Shown: piece by piece, positions 1-5,822 of the stretch
Position numbering within the stretch: position 1 is the stretch's first letter
How the letters are laid out: each line of letters opens with the position of its first letter
DNA from: an uncultured Steroidobacteraceae bacterium
GTDB taxonomy: Bacteria; Pseudomonadota; Gammaproteobacteria; Steroidobacterales; Steroidobacteraceae
Assembly: GCA_955652795.1 (NCBI GenBank)
Contig: CATPBQ010000143.1
Span: 1 to 5,822 of the forward strand
Length of the DNA stretch: 5,822 nt
Direction of reading: 5' to 3'
Translations under genes and position numbers: made by a program
The notes under the pieces: generated by a model
The model's database searches: none
The model's input: only the letters and a program-made list of their open reading frames with translations
Told to the model about the DNA's origin: nothing

Positions 1-1
1 C

Positions 2-3000
2 GAGCGCTTCCTGTGGGCGCTGCGACGCGGGGCCATTCCCGCCGGCCGCGTCATCTCCAATGCCGGGGCGCTCGAGCACAAGCCGGCGACCTCGACCATC
101 AACTGCACGGTCTCGGGCACGATCCACGACTCGATGGACGACATCCTCAGGAAAGTTCACGAGGCGGGACTGACGCTGAAAGCCGGCTGCGGCATCGGCT
201 ATGAGCACTCGACGCTGCGCCCGCGCGGCGCGTACGTGTCGGGGGCGGGTGCCTATACGTCCGGCCCCCTGTCCTTCATGGATATCTTCGACAAGATGTG
301 TTTCACCGTCTCTTCCGCCGGCGGACGCCGCGGCGCACAGATGGGCACGTTCGATGTCGGGCATCCGGACGTCATGGAGTTCATCCGCGCCAAGCGCGAG
401 AACGGTCGCCTGCGGCAGTTCAACCTGTCGCTGCTGATCACCGACGAGTTCATGCAGGCGGTGCGCGAGGATCGTGAGTGGAAGCTTGCCTTCCCGCTGT
501 CGCAGCGGGAGTACGAGGCGGACAAACCCGATCTCGCCGATCCGGTGAAGTTCGTGTGGCGCGAGTGGCCGGTGCACGAGGGCTACGTCGTCAACGATGA
601 GGGCCTGGTTGCCTGTAAGATCTACAAGACGCTGCCGGCGCGGCGCGTGTGGGACGTGATCATGACGTCCACCTACGACTTCGCCGAGCCCGGGTTCATT
701 CTCATCGACCGCGTCAACGAGATGAATAACAACTGGTGGTGCGAGAACATCCGCGCCACCAACCCATGCGTCACCGCCGACACGCGCCTCGCGACGCGCT
801 ACGGACTGGTGCGTATCGGCGATCTCTACGACGCCGGCGTTGACATCCAGGCGACGGTCGACCGGCGTGCGCTGGGCGAGGGGGCCACGGGCGTGGACAT
901 GCGTCCGGCGGTTCCCGCGTTCATGACCTCGCCGTCCGCAGACGTGTATCGCGTCGTGACCAAGGACGGCTACGAAATCAAGGCGACCGAGTGGCATGAC
1001 TTCTACACCACGCGCGGCAAGATCAGGCTGAAGGATCTGAAGCCCGGTGATGAGCTGCTGGTGCAATCGGGCAAGGGCCAGTTCGGCGGCTCGGGCAGCG
1101 AGGAGTTGGGCGCGCTGCTGGGACTTCTCACCGGCGACGGCCACTTCACGAATCGCGGCAGAGGCAAGAACGCGGCGGTCGTGAACCTCTGGGGCGAGGA
1201 TCGCGATTACGCGCAGGAAGTCGTCGATTACATCAATTCGCTTATCGCGGGCTGGGCACAGGCGCCGCGCGGGTATCGCGTGAGCGCGGTGGCTGTGACG
1301 CAGCGCCATCTCGTCATGATCCGCTCGGTGATCCTGGCGCGGGTACTCGAGCACTACGGTTTCACCGCCAAAGCGAAAACCCAGGTGCCGGAAATCATCT
1401 GGCGCGGTAGCGAGGGTTGCGTACGTGGATATCTGCGTGGACTGTTCCAGTCCGACGGCACGGTCAATGTTTCCGGCAACGACGGTACGAGCTGCTCGGT
1501 GCGGCTCGCCTCCAGTCAACCCTCGCTGCTGAAGGATGTGCAGCTGCTGCTCGCGAACTTCGGGGTGTTCGCACGCGTGCTGGAGCGGCGCGCAGCGGGC
1601 CAGCGGCTGCTGCCGGACGGCAAGGGCGGTGCGAAGCAGTACACCTGCAGGGCAGATTACGAGCTGATCATCGACGGTGAGTCGCGCGAGCGCTTCATGT
1701 CAGACATTGGCTTCATGACCAGGGGCAAGAACGAGAAATACGAAAAATGGGTCGCGACCAAGGTGCTGCGTAAGACACAGCCGTTCGTGAGCCGCGTTGC
1801 CGAGATTACCCATGTTGGCAAGGAGGCGGTGTTTGATACCACGCAGGCAGATCACAACACTGTTATCTTCAACGGCCTCGTGACAGGGCAGTGTGGTGAG
1901 CAGCCATTGCCGCCGTACGGCTCGTGCCTGCTCGGCTCGGTGAACCTGACACGCTTCGTGAAGCATCCGTTCGGCGATTTCGCGGAATTCGACTGGTCGG
2001 AGTACCGCGAGGTGGTGAAGGTGTTCACGCGCATGCTCGACAACGTGGTCGAGGTCAACGGGTTGCCGCTCGAGAAGCAGCGCGAGGAGATCCTGCGCAA
2101 GCGCCGGCACGGCATGGGGTTCTTGGGGCTGGGCAGCACCATGACGCTGCTGCGCATGAAATACGGCTCCCCGGAAGCGGTGCAGTTCACCGAGGCGGTG
2201 GCGCGCGAGATGGCGGTGGCCGGCTGGGAAGCGGCGCTGCAGCTGGCGCGCGAGAAGGGGCCGGCGCCGATCATGAACGAGGAGTTCACGGTCACGAAGG
2301 AAATGCTGCGCAAGCGCCCGGAGATGGCGCGCGATGGCTGGAAGCCGGGGGCGAAGATCGACGGCCGCCTGCTGCACGCGAAATACAGCCGTTACATGCA
2401 GCGCATCGCGCAGGTGGCGCCGCAGCTGGTGCACGAGCTGGCGGAGACCGGCGCGCGCTTCACGCACCACAGCTCGATCGCGCCCACCGGCACGATCTCG
2501 CTGTCGCTCGCCAACAACGCCTCGAACGGCATCGAGCCGTCGTTCGCGCATCACTACTTCCGCAACGTCATCCGGGAAGGCAAGAAGTCCAAGGAGAAGA
2601 TCGACGTTTATTCCTTCGAGTTGCTGGCGTATCGCGAGCTGGTCAACCCAAATGCCAAAGCCGGAGCGACGAACGATGCCGAGAGACTGCCGGACTACTT
2701 CATCGCCTCCGACGACGTCACTCCCAAGGAGCATGTCGAAGTGCAGGCTGCGGCCCAGAAGTGGGTCGATTCATCGATTTCTAAGACGGCGAACGTGCCG
2801 ACGGATTTCGCCTACGCGAAGTTCAAGGACATCTATCTGTATGCATACGAGCAGGGTCTGAAGGGCTGCACCACCTTCCGCTTCAACCCGGAAGCGTTCC
2901 AGGGCGTGCTGGTGAAGGAACAGGACCTCAAGAACACGATCTACAGGTTCACGCTCGAGGACGGCTCGGTGATCGAAGTGCGTGGCGATGAGGAGATCGA

Positions 3001-3073
3001 TTACGACGGCGAGATTCACACGGCGGCGAATTTGTTTGACGCCATGCGCGACGGGTACTACGGGCGCCTGTGA
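2..3073 (+). CDS. nrdJ: Class II (adenosylcobalamin-dependent) ribonucleotide reductase, catalytic subunit NrdJa, interrupted by an intein; 5' end outside the window
   Basis: The enzyme reduces ribonucleotides to deoxyribonucleotides in the cytoplasm, using a radical generated from adenosylcobalamin. The frame is open from base 2 and ends at TGA 3071-3073; the true start lies to the left, and I estimate about 80 codons are missing. An ATG at 134 is internal, because conserved family sequence (RVISNAGALEHKPATSTINC) precedes it. Landmarks of the family are visible: the first redox cysteine in STINC (codon 104-106), GCGIGYEHSTLRPRGA, NPCGEQ with the thiyl-radical cysteine (1892-1894, after removal of the intein), the partner redox cysteine eleven residues later in YGSC (1925-1927), APTGTISL and NGIEPSF. 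The N-extein seen is 255 residues and the C-extein 393. The intein occupies 767-1891. The protein ends without a C-terminal cysteine tail; this part is encoded by the next gene, as in the split NrdJa/NrdJb of Pseudomonas. Class II rather than class I is inferred from these motifs and from the downstream NrdJb. Confidence 0.95.
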   Translation, partial: ERFLWALRRGAIPAGRVISNAGALEHKPATSTINCTVSGTIHDSMDDILRKVHEAGLTLKAGCGIGYEHSTLRPRGAYVSGAGAYTSGPLSFMDIFDKMCFTVSSAGGRRGAQMGTFDVGHPDVMEFIRAKRENGRLRQFNLSLLITDEFMQAVREDREWKLAFPLSQREYEADKPDLADPVKFVWREWPVHEGYVVNDEGLVACKIYKTLPARRVWDVIMTSTYDFAEPGFILIDRVNEMNNNWWCENIRATNPCVTADTRLATRYGLVRIGDLYDAGVDIQATVDRRALGEGATGVDMRPAVPAFMTSPSADVYRVVTKDGYEIKATEWHDFYTTRGKIRLKDLKPGDELLVQSGKGQFGGSGSEELGALLGLLTGDGHFTNRGRGKNAAVVNLWGEDRDYAQEVVDYINSLIAGWAQAPRGYRVSAVAVTQRHLVMIRSVILARVLEHYGFTAKAKTQVPEIIWRGSEGCVRGYLRGLFQSDGTVNVSGNDGTSCSVRLASSQPSLLKDVQLLLANFGVFARVLERRAAGQRLLPDGKGGAKQYTCRADYELIIDGESRERFMSDIGFMTRGKNEKYEKWVATKVLRKTQPFVSRVAEITHVGKEAVFDTTQADHNTVIFNGLVTGQCGEQPLPPYGSCLLGSVNLTRFVKHPFGDFAEFDWSEYREVVKVFTRMLDNVVEVNGLPLEKQREEILRKRRHGMGFLGLGSTMTLLRMKYGSPEAVQFTEAVAREMAVAGWEAALQLAREKGPAPIMNEEFTVTKEMLRKRPEMARDGWKPGAKIDGRLLHAKYSRYMQRIAQVAPQLVHELAETGARFTHHSSIAPTGTISLSLANNASNGIEPSFAHHYFRNVIREGKKSKEKIDVYSFELLAYRELVNPNAKAGATNDAERLPDYFIASDDVTPKEHVEVQAAAQKWVDSSISKTANVPTDFAYAKFKDIYLYAYEQGLKGCTTFRFNPEAFQGVLVKEQDLKNTIYRFTLEDGSVIEVRGDEEIDYDGEIHTAANLFDAMRDGYYGRL
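767..1891 (+). other. Class 1 intein (375 aa) with LAGLIDADG endonuclease, inserted at the NrdJ active-site cysteine
   Basis: This in-frame segment is absent from the reductase family and splits the motif NP/CGEQPLPPYGSC. It has the splicing blocks in order. Block A starts at Cys1 with CVTADTRLATRYGLVRIGDL. Block B is DGYEIKATEWHDF, with Thr74 and His77 in the expected T-x-x-H spacing. Two endonuclease motifs follow near residues 114-125 and 221-231. Block F is VFDTTQADHNTVIFNGLV, with Asp357 and His363. The residue after the junction (+1) is Cys, so a Cys1/Cys+1 splicing pathway fits. Joining codon 764-766 to codon 1892-1894 restores an uninterrupted family motif, which fixes both borders. 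Oddly, the last two residues are Gly374-Gln375 where most inteins have His-Asn. Inteins ending in Gln are a known minority and some are reported to splice, so activity is plausible but not assured. Base composition in parts (for example 1360-1385 and 1730-1760) is a little more AT-rich than the exteins, in keeping with horizontal origin. Confidence 0.95.
1106..1459 (+). other. LAGLIDADG (DOD-type) homing-endonuclease core inside the intein
   Basis: Two LAGLIDADG-type helices are visible: LGALLGLLTGDG (1106-1141, intein residues 114-125, acidic Asp124) and GYLRGLFQSDG (1427-1459, residues 221-231, acidic Asp230). They are about 105 residues apart, the usual spacing for a single-chain double-motif enzyme. 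A block-D-like stretch, VPEIIW, precedes the second motif at residues 207-212. In this family the two acidic residues bind the metal ions that cut DNA, and the target is normally the intein-free allele of the same gene. Both aspartates are kept and no stop or frameshift is seen, so the endonuclease may still be active. The DNA-binding part probably extends well past the second motif to about residue 330. The coordinates given cover only the span between the motifs. Confidence 0.88.
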
Positions 3074-3089
3074 GCGCCGGGAACACACT

Positions 3090-3830
3090 ATGGCAATCAA
3101 GATCGACCACAAAATCATCAAGTATCAGGTGCAGAAGCCGGAGGACAAGCCGGTGGACAAGGCGCCCGAGCTGAGGGCGGCGGCCGCGGGGGGAGAAACG
3201 GAGCTGGTGCGCGACAAGAACGGCCGCACCGCCAAGGTCATCCGGATGCACGAGCGACTCGAGCGTCCGGAGGTCCTGGTCGGCTCTACCTACAAGATCA
3301 AGACGCCGATCTCGGATCACGCCATGTACGTGACCATCAACGACATCGTGCTGAACGAGGGCACCGAGTACGAGCAGCGCCGGCCCTTCGAGGTCTTCAT
3401 CAACTCCAAGAACCTCGATCACTTCCAGTGGATCGTGGCGCTCACGCGCATCATCTCGGCGGTGTTCCGCAAGGGCGGCGACGTCACCTTCCTGGTGGAT
3501 GAGCTGAAGGCGGTGTTCGACCCACGCGGCGGTTACTGGCAGCCCGGCGGGAAGTTCATGCCCTCGATCATCGCCGAGCTCGGCTATGTCATCGAGAAGC
3601 ACCTGCAGAGCATCGGTCTCATCAGGAAGACGCAGCTCGATCCGCACCAGCAGAAGCTTATCGATGAGAAGCGCGCCGAGTTCCGGGCGCGCGCCCGGCA
3701 GGCCGACGCCTTTGCCAAGACGCACTTCCCGGAGGGCGCGCAGCTGTGTGGGCGGTGCAGCACGGCCGCGGTCGTGATGATGGACGGCTGCATGACCTGC
3801 CTGAACTGCGGCGACTCGAAGTGCGGATGA
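3090..3830 (+). CDS. nrdJb: NrdJb, C-terminal subunit of split class II ribonucleotide reductase (TSCPD-type domain plus cysteine tail)
   Basis: This 246-residue protein corresponds to the C-terminal part of single-chain NrdJ and should act with the preceding gene product. Residues about 50-175 look like the TSCPD domain associated with these reductases (for example EVLVGSTYKIKTPISDHAMY, FEVFINSKNLDHFQWIVALT and GGYWQPGGKFMPSI). A charged, probably helical stretch follows at 180-210. The tail holds six cysteines: C220-x2-C223, then C234-x2-C237-x2-C240, and SKC245G. The C220/C223 and C237/C240 pairs have zinc-ribbon spacing. By analogy with other NrdJ proteins, remaining tail cysteines may pass reducing equivalents from thioredoxin-like donors to the active-site disulfide; this role is inferred. 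I chose ATG 3090 because it lies 16 bases after the nrdJ stop and begins the family-like sequence MAIKIDHKII. The ribosome binding site is weak (CCGGGA, about 3077-3082). An earlier in-frame ATG at 2982 would add an Arg-rich stretch that is only a shadow of nrdJ. The gene is evidently cotranscribed with nrdJ. Confidence 0.92.
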   Translation: MAIKIDHKIIKYQVQKPEDKPVDKAPELRAAAAGGETELVRDKNGRTAKVIRMHERLERPEVLVGSTYKIKTPISDHAMYVTINDIVLNEGTEYEQRRPFEVFINSKNLDHFQWIVALTRIISAVFRKGGDVTFLVDELKAVFDPRGGYWQPGGKFMPSIIAELGYVIEKHLQSIGLIRKTQLDPHQQKLIDEKRAEFRARARQADAFAKTHFPEGAQLCGRCSTAAVVMMDGCMTCLNCGDSKCG

Positions 3831-3857
3831 ACCACTGACAGACCCCACGCGAGCTCA

Positions 3858-3889
3858 CGAGGCAGCCGGCGGGCTGCCTCGCGTGTTTT
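3858..3889 (+). terminator. Rho-independent terminator of the nrdJ-nrdJb operon
   Basis: A perfect 10-bp inverted repeat, CGAGGCAGCC (3858-3867) and GGCTGCCTCG (3872-3881), encloses a 4-base loop. A short TTTT run follows at 3886-3889, separated by four bases. It starts 28 bases after the nrdJb stop codon, as expected for the operon end. The T run is short, so termination may be incomplete. An alternative pairing exists: CACGCGAG (3846-3853) is an exact complement of CTCGCGTG (3878-3885). It could either lengthen the stem around a bulge or compete for part of the right arm. Confidence 0.8.
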
Positions 3890-3917
3890 GCACAAGACCA
3901 TGCCGCGCTGCACAGGC

Positions 3918-3941
3918 AAAAAAAACCCCGCTTTCGCGGGG
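3918..3941 (-). terminator. Strong intrinsic terminator acting on minus-strand transcription
   Basis: Read on the minus strand, the hairpin CCCCGC-GAAA-GCGGGG (3941 down to 3926) is followed at once by eight T residues (3925-3918). This is a textbook Rho-independent terminator with a stable GAAA tetraloop. On the plus strand the bases after the hairpin are TGTCGGTCG, not T-rich, so plus-strand termination is unlikely to be its main role. The DNA it would serve lies to the right (above 3941), yet no convincing minus-strand gene is seen there. It faces the nrdJ terminator, so the two could keep converging transcripts apart. Confidence 0.8.
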
Positions 3942-4375
3942 TGTCGGTCGCTTGCTTGTGTGTGGAGGAGTCTTTTCTCGTTATTTTTATCCGGTCAAGG
4001 GCACAGTATCCGACGAGTCATCCAGACTGCATTCCGGATCTGAGCTTTCTTGTTCGTTAATCCCGTGGCGTTGCTTCCGTTCCAGGCATTGGTTGCCGTT
4101 ACTGTTAGATTAGCAACACTCGTGCCAACGCGGCTGCTTGCCGCAGCGGTTGGACATCTTGTCCGCCGGCGCTGTTGCAACTGTGACGCACAGCACGTTG
4201 TGAGGACCGCCCACGCTGTCACCGTGCAGCGGCCGGGTGCTTCTTGCAGGCCTCAAATCGGCGCGCGGCGCCCGGCATGTCAAAATACCCGACGCATTCA
4301 CGGGTGCGCGCGGGCGCGCAGCGGGGGCTATATGTGCCACAAGCCCTTGAACTCACATGGGAACTTCGTCTTTGC
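3942..4375. other. Intergenic stretch with no recognisable gene; possible minus-strand transcript
   Basis: About 430 bases separate the facing terminators from the mltD ribosome binding site. Roughly 3960-4130 is clearly more AT-rich than the genes around it, while 4260-4325 is extremely GC-rich (runs such as GCGCGCGGGCGCGC). Open frames exist on both strands (for example minus 4222-3995 and plus 4050-4385), but they rely on GTG starts or lack ribosome binding sites, are biased to Arg/Pro/Cys, and resemble no family I know. I see no tRNA, no repeat array and no insertion-sequence ends. A TTGACA hexamer on the minus strand (4283-4278) could be a -35 element, but no good -10 lies 16-18 bases on. 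The region presumably also holds the mltD promoter, which I cannot place. Confidence 0.5.
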
Positions 4376-4380
4376 AGGAG
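4376..4380 (+). promoter_or_regulatory. Ribosome binding site of the mltD-like gene
   Basis: AGGAG lies five bases before ATG 4386, a strong Shine-Dalgarno match at good spacing. It decides the start codon and places the signal peptide at the very N-terminus. Confidence 0.8.
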
Positions 4381-4385
4381 TGTAA

Positions 4386-5822
4386 ATGAAGTCGACAGGG
4401 GGCCCGGCGGGAACGCGCGGCGTGATCCGATGGCCGCTCAGCGCGTGCCGGTGCAGTGTCGCGGCCTTGAGCGCGTGGCTCGTGTTCGCGTCCGCTCTGG
4501 CGCAAGACAATCCCATGCCACGCCCGCCGCAGCTGGAGCGCGACGTGCAGTTCTGGATCCGCGTCTACACGCAGATCGACACCAACGCGGGATTCCTCCA
4601 CGACCAGTACAACCTCGGCGTGGTCTACGACACGCTGCACTTCACCCCCAACACGACGCCCGCTGAACGCGAGCGCCAGGTGGAGCAGGCGCGCCAGCGC
4701 TACGGTGGCGCGCTGCACCGCATCGCGGATGCCGCAGACGCCCCGCTGTCGGAGGAGGATCAGCGGATCAAGGACCTGTGGGGCGCCGAGAGCACGCCCG
4801 CCCGCCTGCGCTCGGCGACCGACGACATCCGCTTCCAGCTGGGCCAGGCGGATCGCTTCCGCGCGGGGCTGATCCGCTCCGGCGCCTGGGAGACGCACAT
4901 CGCGGAGACACTGGCGAATCTGGGGCTGCCCGCAGAGCTGGCGGTGCTGCCGCACGTGGAGTCGTCGTTCAACCCGGCCGCGTACTCGAAGGTCGGCGCC
5001 GCAGGCCTGTGGCAGTTCATGCGCTCGACCGGGCGGCGTTACATGCGCATCGACGGCGCGGTGGACGATCGCCTCGACCCGTTCCGCTCCACCGAGGCCG
5101 CGGCACAGCTGCTTGCCTACAACTACCGGGTGCTCGGCAGCTGGCCGCTGGCGCTGACGGCGTACAACCACGGCACCGCCGGCGTGCGCCACGCCAAGGA
5201 GACACTCGGCACCGACGACATCGTCCGGATCGTGCGCAGCTACACCAGCCACACCTTCGGCTTCGCATCGCGCAATTTCTATGTCTCGTTCCTCGCGGCG
5301 CTCGACATCGATCGCAATCCCGAGAAGTACTTCGGTGCGCTGCAGAAGCAGAGCGAAACCCGGTTCCAGGAGGTGCAGGTGCCGGCCTACGTGCCCATGG
5401 CGACGCTGGAGCGCGCCCTGAAGATCGACGGCGAGAGGCTGCGGGCGCTGAACCCGGCGCTGCTGCGTTCGGTGTGGGACGGGCACCAGCGCGTGCCCAA
5501 GGCCTATCACCTGCGGCTGCCCCTCGAGGGCTCGCCCTGGACCCGCGACCTGCTCGCGCAACGCCTGAGTCCCGCCGAGATGTTCGCCGGCCAAAGCGGG
5601 CCACCGCGCTACCAGGTGCAACGCGGCGACACACTGGCCCAGGTGGCGGAGCGCTACGGGGTGTCGGCCGAGACGCTTGCCCGGCTGAACCACCTGCGCA
5701 CCAGCGCGCGCCTGCACGCCGGCCGCACGATCACCGTGCCCGAGACGCCGTCGGTAACGGTCGCCGCGGCTGCGGCGCCCGCCGCCGCGCCCGCTGCGGC
5801 ACCCCCCGCGGCGGGCGCCGCA
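4386..5822 (+). CDS. mltD: Periplasmic MltD-like lytic murein transglycosylase with LysM; 3' end outside the window
   Basis: The frame is open from ATG 4386 to the window edge (479 codons, no stop). Lytic transglycosylases cleave the MurNAc-GlcNAc bond of peptidoglycan with formation of a 1,6-anhydro end, acting in the cell envelope. A signal peptide covers about residues 1-39: basic residues, a hydrophobic core VAALSAWLVFASALA, then an A-x-A site before QDNP. The mature protein begins with FWIRVYTQIDTNAGF, typical of MltD-like proteins. The SLT domain spans about 170-300, with catalytic Glu192 in HVESSFNP, then GAAGLWQFM, and ALTAYNHGTAG at 256-266. A LysM repeat, which binds glycan strands, is seen at about 408-452 (YQVQRGDTLAQVAERYGVS). 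An Ala/Pro linker follows, and further LysM repeats may lie beyond the edge. Unlike E. coli MltD, it does not look like a lipoprotein. It has its own ribosome binding site and is separated from nrdJb by two terminators, so it is a separate unit. Confidence 0.93.
   Translation, partial: MKSTGGPAGTRGVIRWPLSACRCSVAALSAWLVFASALAQDNPMPRPPQLERDVQFWIRVYTQIDTNAGFLHDQYNLGVVYDTLHFTPNTTPAERERQVEQARQRYGGALHRIADAADAPLSEEDQRIKDLWGAESTPARLRSATDDIRFQLGQADRFRAGLIRSGAWETHIAETLANLGLPAELAVLPHVESSFNPAAYSKVGAAGLWQFMRSTGRRYMRIDGAVDDRLDPFRSTEAAAQLLAYNYRVLGSWPLALTAYNHGTAGVRHAKETLGTDDIVRIVRSYTSHTFGFASRNFYVSFLAALDIDRNPEKYFGALQKQSETRFQEVQVPAYVPMATLERALKIDGERLRALNPALLRSVWDGHQRVPKAYHLRLPLEGSPWTRDLLAQRLSPAEMFAGQSGPPRYQVQRGDTLAQVAERYGVSAETLARLNHLRTSARLHAGRTITVPETPSVTVAAAAAPAAAPAAAPPAAGAA
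5763..5822 (+). repeat. Low-complexity Ala/Pro-coding stretch in the mltD-like gene
   Basis: Residues 460-479 are almost only Ala and Pro (AAAAPAAAPAAAPPAAGAA type), encoded by GCN and CCC codons. It follows directly after the LysM repeat and runs off the window. Such linkers usually join LysM repeats or a C-terminal domain in envelope proteins, so the gene probably continues with another domain. Its length beyond the edge cannot be judged. Confidence 0.75.

Noticed and set aside
1700..2734. 344-codon open frame on the minus strand
   Set aside because: It lies opposite the intein end and C-extein of nrdJ, is rich in Arg, His and Leu in the way GC-rich antisense frames are, and matches no family I know.
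134..3073. ATG 134 as the start of the reductase
   Set aside because: The frame is open to base 2 and the upstream translation is conserved NrdJ sequence including the first redox cysteine, so the gene simply begins outside the window.
2982..3089. Upstream in-frame ATG for nrdJb
   Set aside because: The added residues are Arg/Thr-rich, overlap the coding end of nrdJ and do not resemble the start of NrdJb proteins.
2949..3848. 299-codon open frame on the minus strand
   Set aside because: It is antisense to nrdJb and the nrdJ end; the plus-strand frames are clearly the real genes.
3883..4113. 76-codon plus-strand frame
   Set aside because: It runs through both terminators and its composition does not look like a protein.
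3995..4222. 75-codon minus-strand frame just upstream of the minus-strand terminator
   Set aside because: It uses a GTG start without a ribosome binding site and has no recognisable similarity. Its second half is less biased than a shadow frame usually is, so I keep the region as a question but do not call a gene.
4329..4352. TATATG (4329-4334) and TTGAAC (4347-4352) as promoter elements for mltD
   Set aside because: TATATG has no -35 partner in the GC-rich stretch before it, and TTGAAC has no -10 at the right distance.
4437..4448. Lipobox-like LSAC in the mltD leader (residues 18-21)
   Set aside because: No hydrophobic core precedes it; the hydrophobic stretch comes after it and ends in a normal A-x-A cleavage site, so an ordinary signal peptide fits better than a lipoprotein one.
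4353..5717. 454-codon open frame on the minus strand
   Set aside because: It is antisense to the mltD-like gene, which has a signal peptide, catalytic motifs and LysM. The long antisense frame is a by-product of high GC.

Overview
The window is GC-rich proteobacterial DNA carrying three plus-strand genes: a split adenosylcobalamin-dependent (class II) ribonucleotide reductase, and a periplasmic lytic murein transglycosylase with LysM. The nrdJa/nrdJb arrangement is the one known from Pseudomonas, and together with an MltD-like protein it suggests a high-GC gammaproteobacterium. That assignment is inference; nothing in the window fixes the genus.

Positions 2-3073 hold the large catalytic subunit of the reductase (NrdJa), open at the left window edge. 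Its frame is interrupted by a 375-residue in-frame intein (767-1891) with two LAGLIDADG homing-endonuclease motifs. The intein sits immediately before the cysteine of the NPCGEQ motif, which is the thiyl-radical cysteine of this enzyme family. The catalytic residue is therefore also the +1 splicing nucleophile, and the enzyme can only be rebuilt by splicing. The intein ends in Gly-Gln rather than the usual His-Asn, which is the most unusual point in the window.

After a 16-base gap, nrdJb (3090-3830) encodes the remaining C-terminal part of the reductase: a TSCPD-type domain and a six-cysteine tail with zinc-ribbon-like spacing. The two genes almost certainly form one operon, closed by an intrinsic terminator at 3858-3889.

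Positions 3890-4375 carry no convincing gene. They do contain a second, very clear intrinsic terminator that points the other way (minus strand, 3918-3941), although no minus-strand gene can be recognised upstream of it. A small RNA, a small unrecognised gene or a gene relic on the minus strand is possible.

From 4386 to the right edge runs an mltD-like gene, preceded by a good ribosome binding site. It encodes a signal peptide, an SLT catalytic domain with the catalytic glutamate, a LysM repeat, and an Ala/Pro linker that runs off the window. The reductase supplies deoxynucleotides and the transglycosylase remodels peptidoglycan; nothing in the sequence links the two functions, and they are in separate transcription units.
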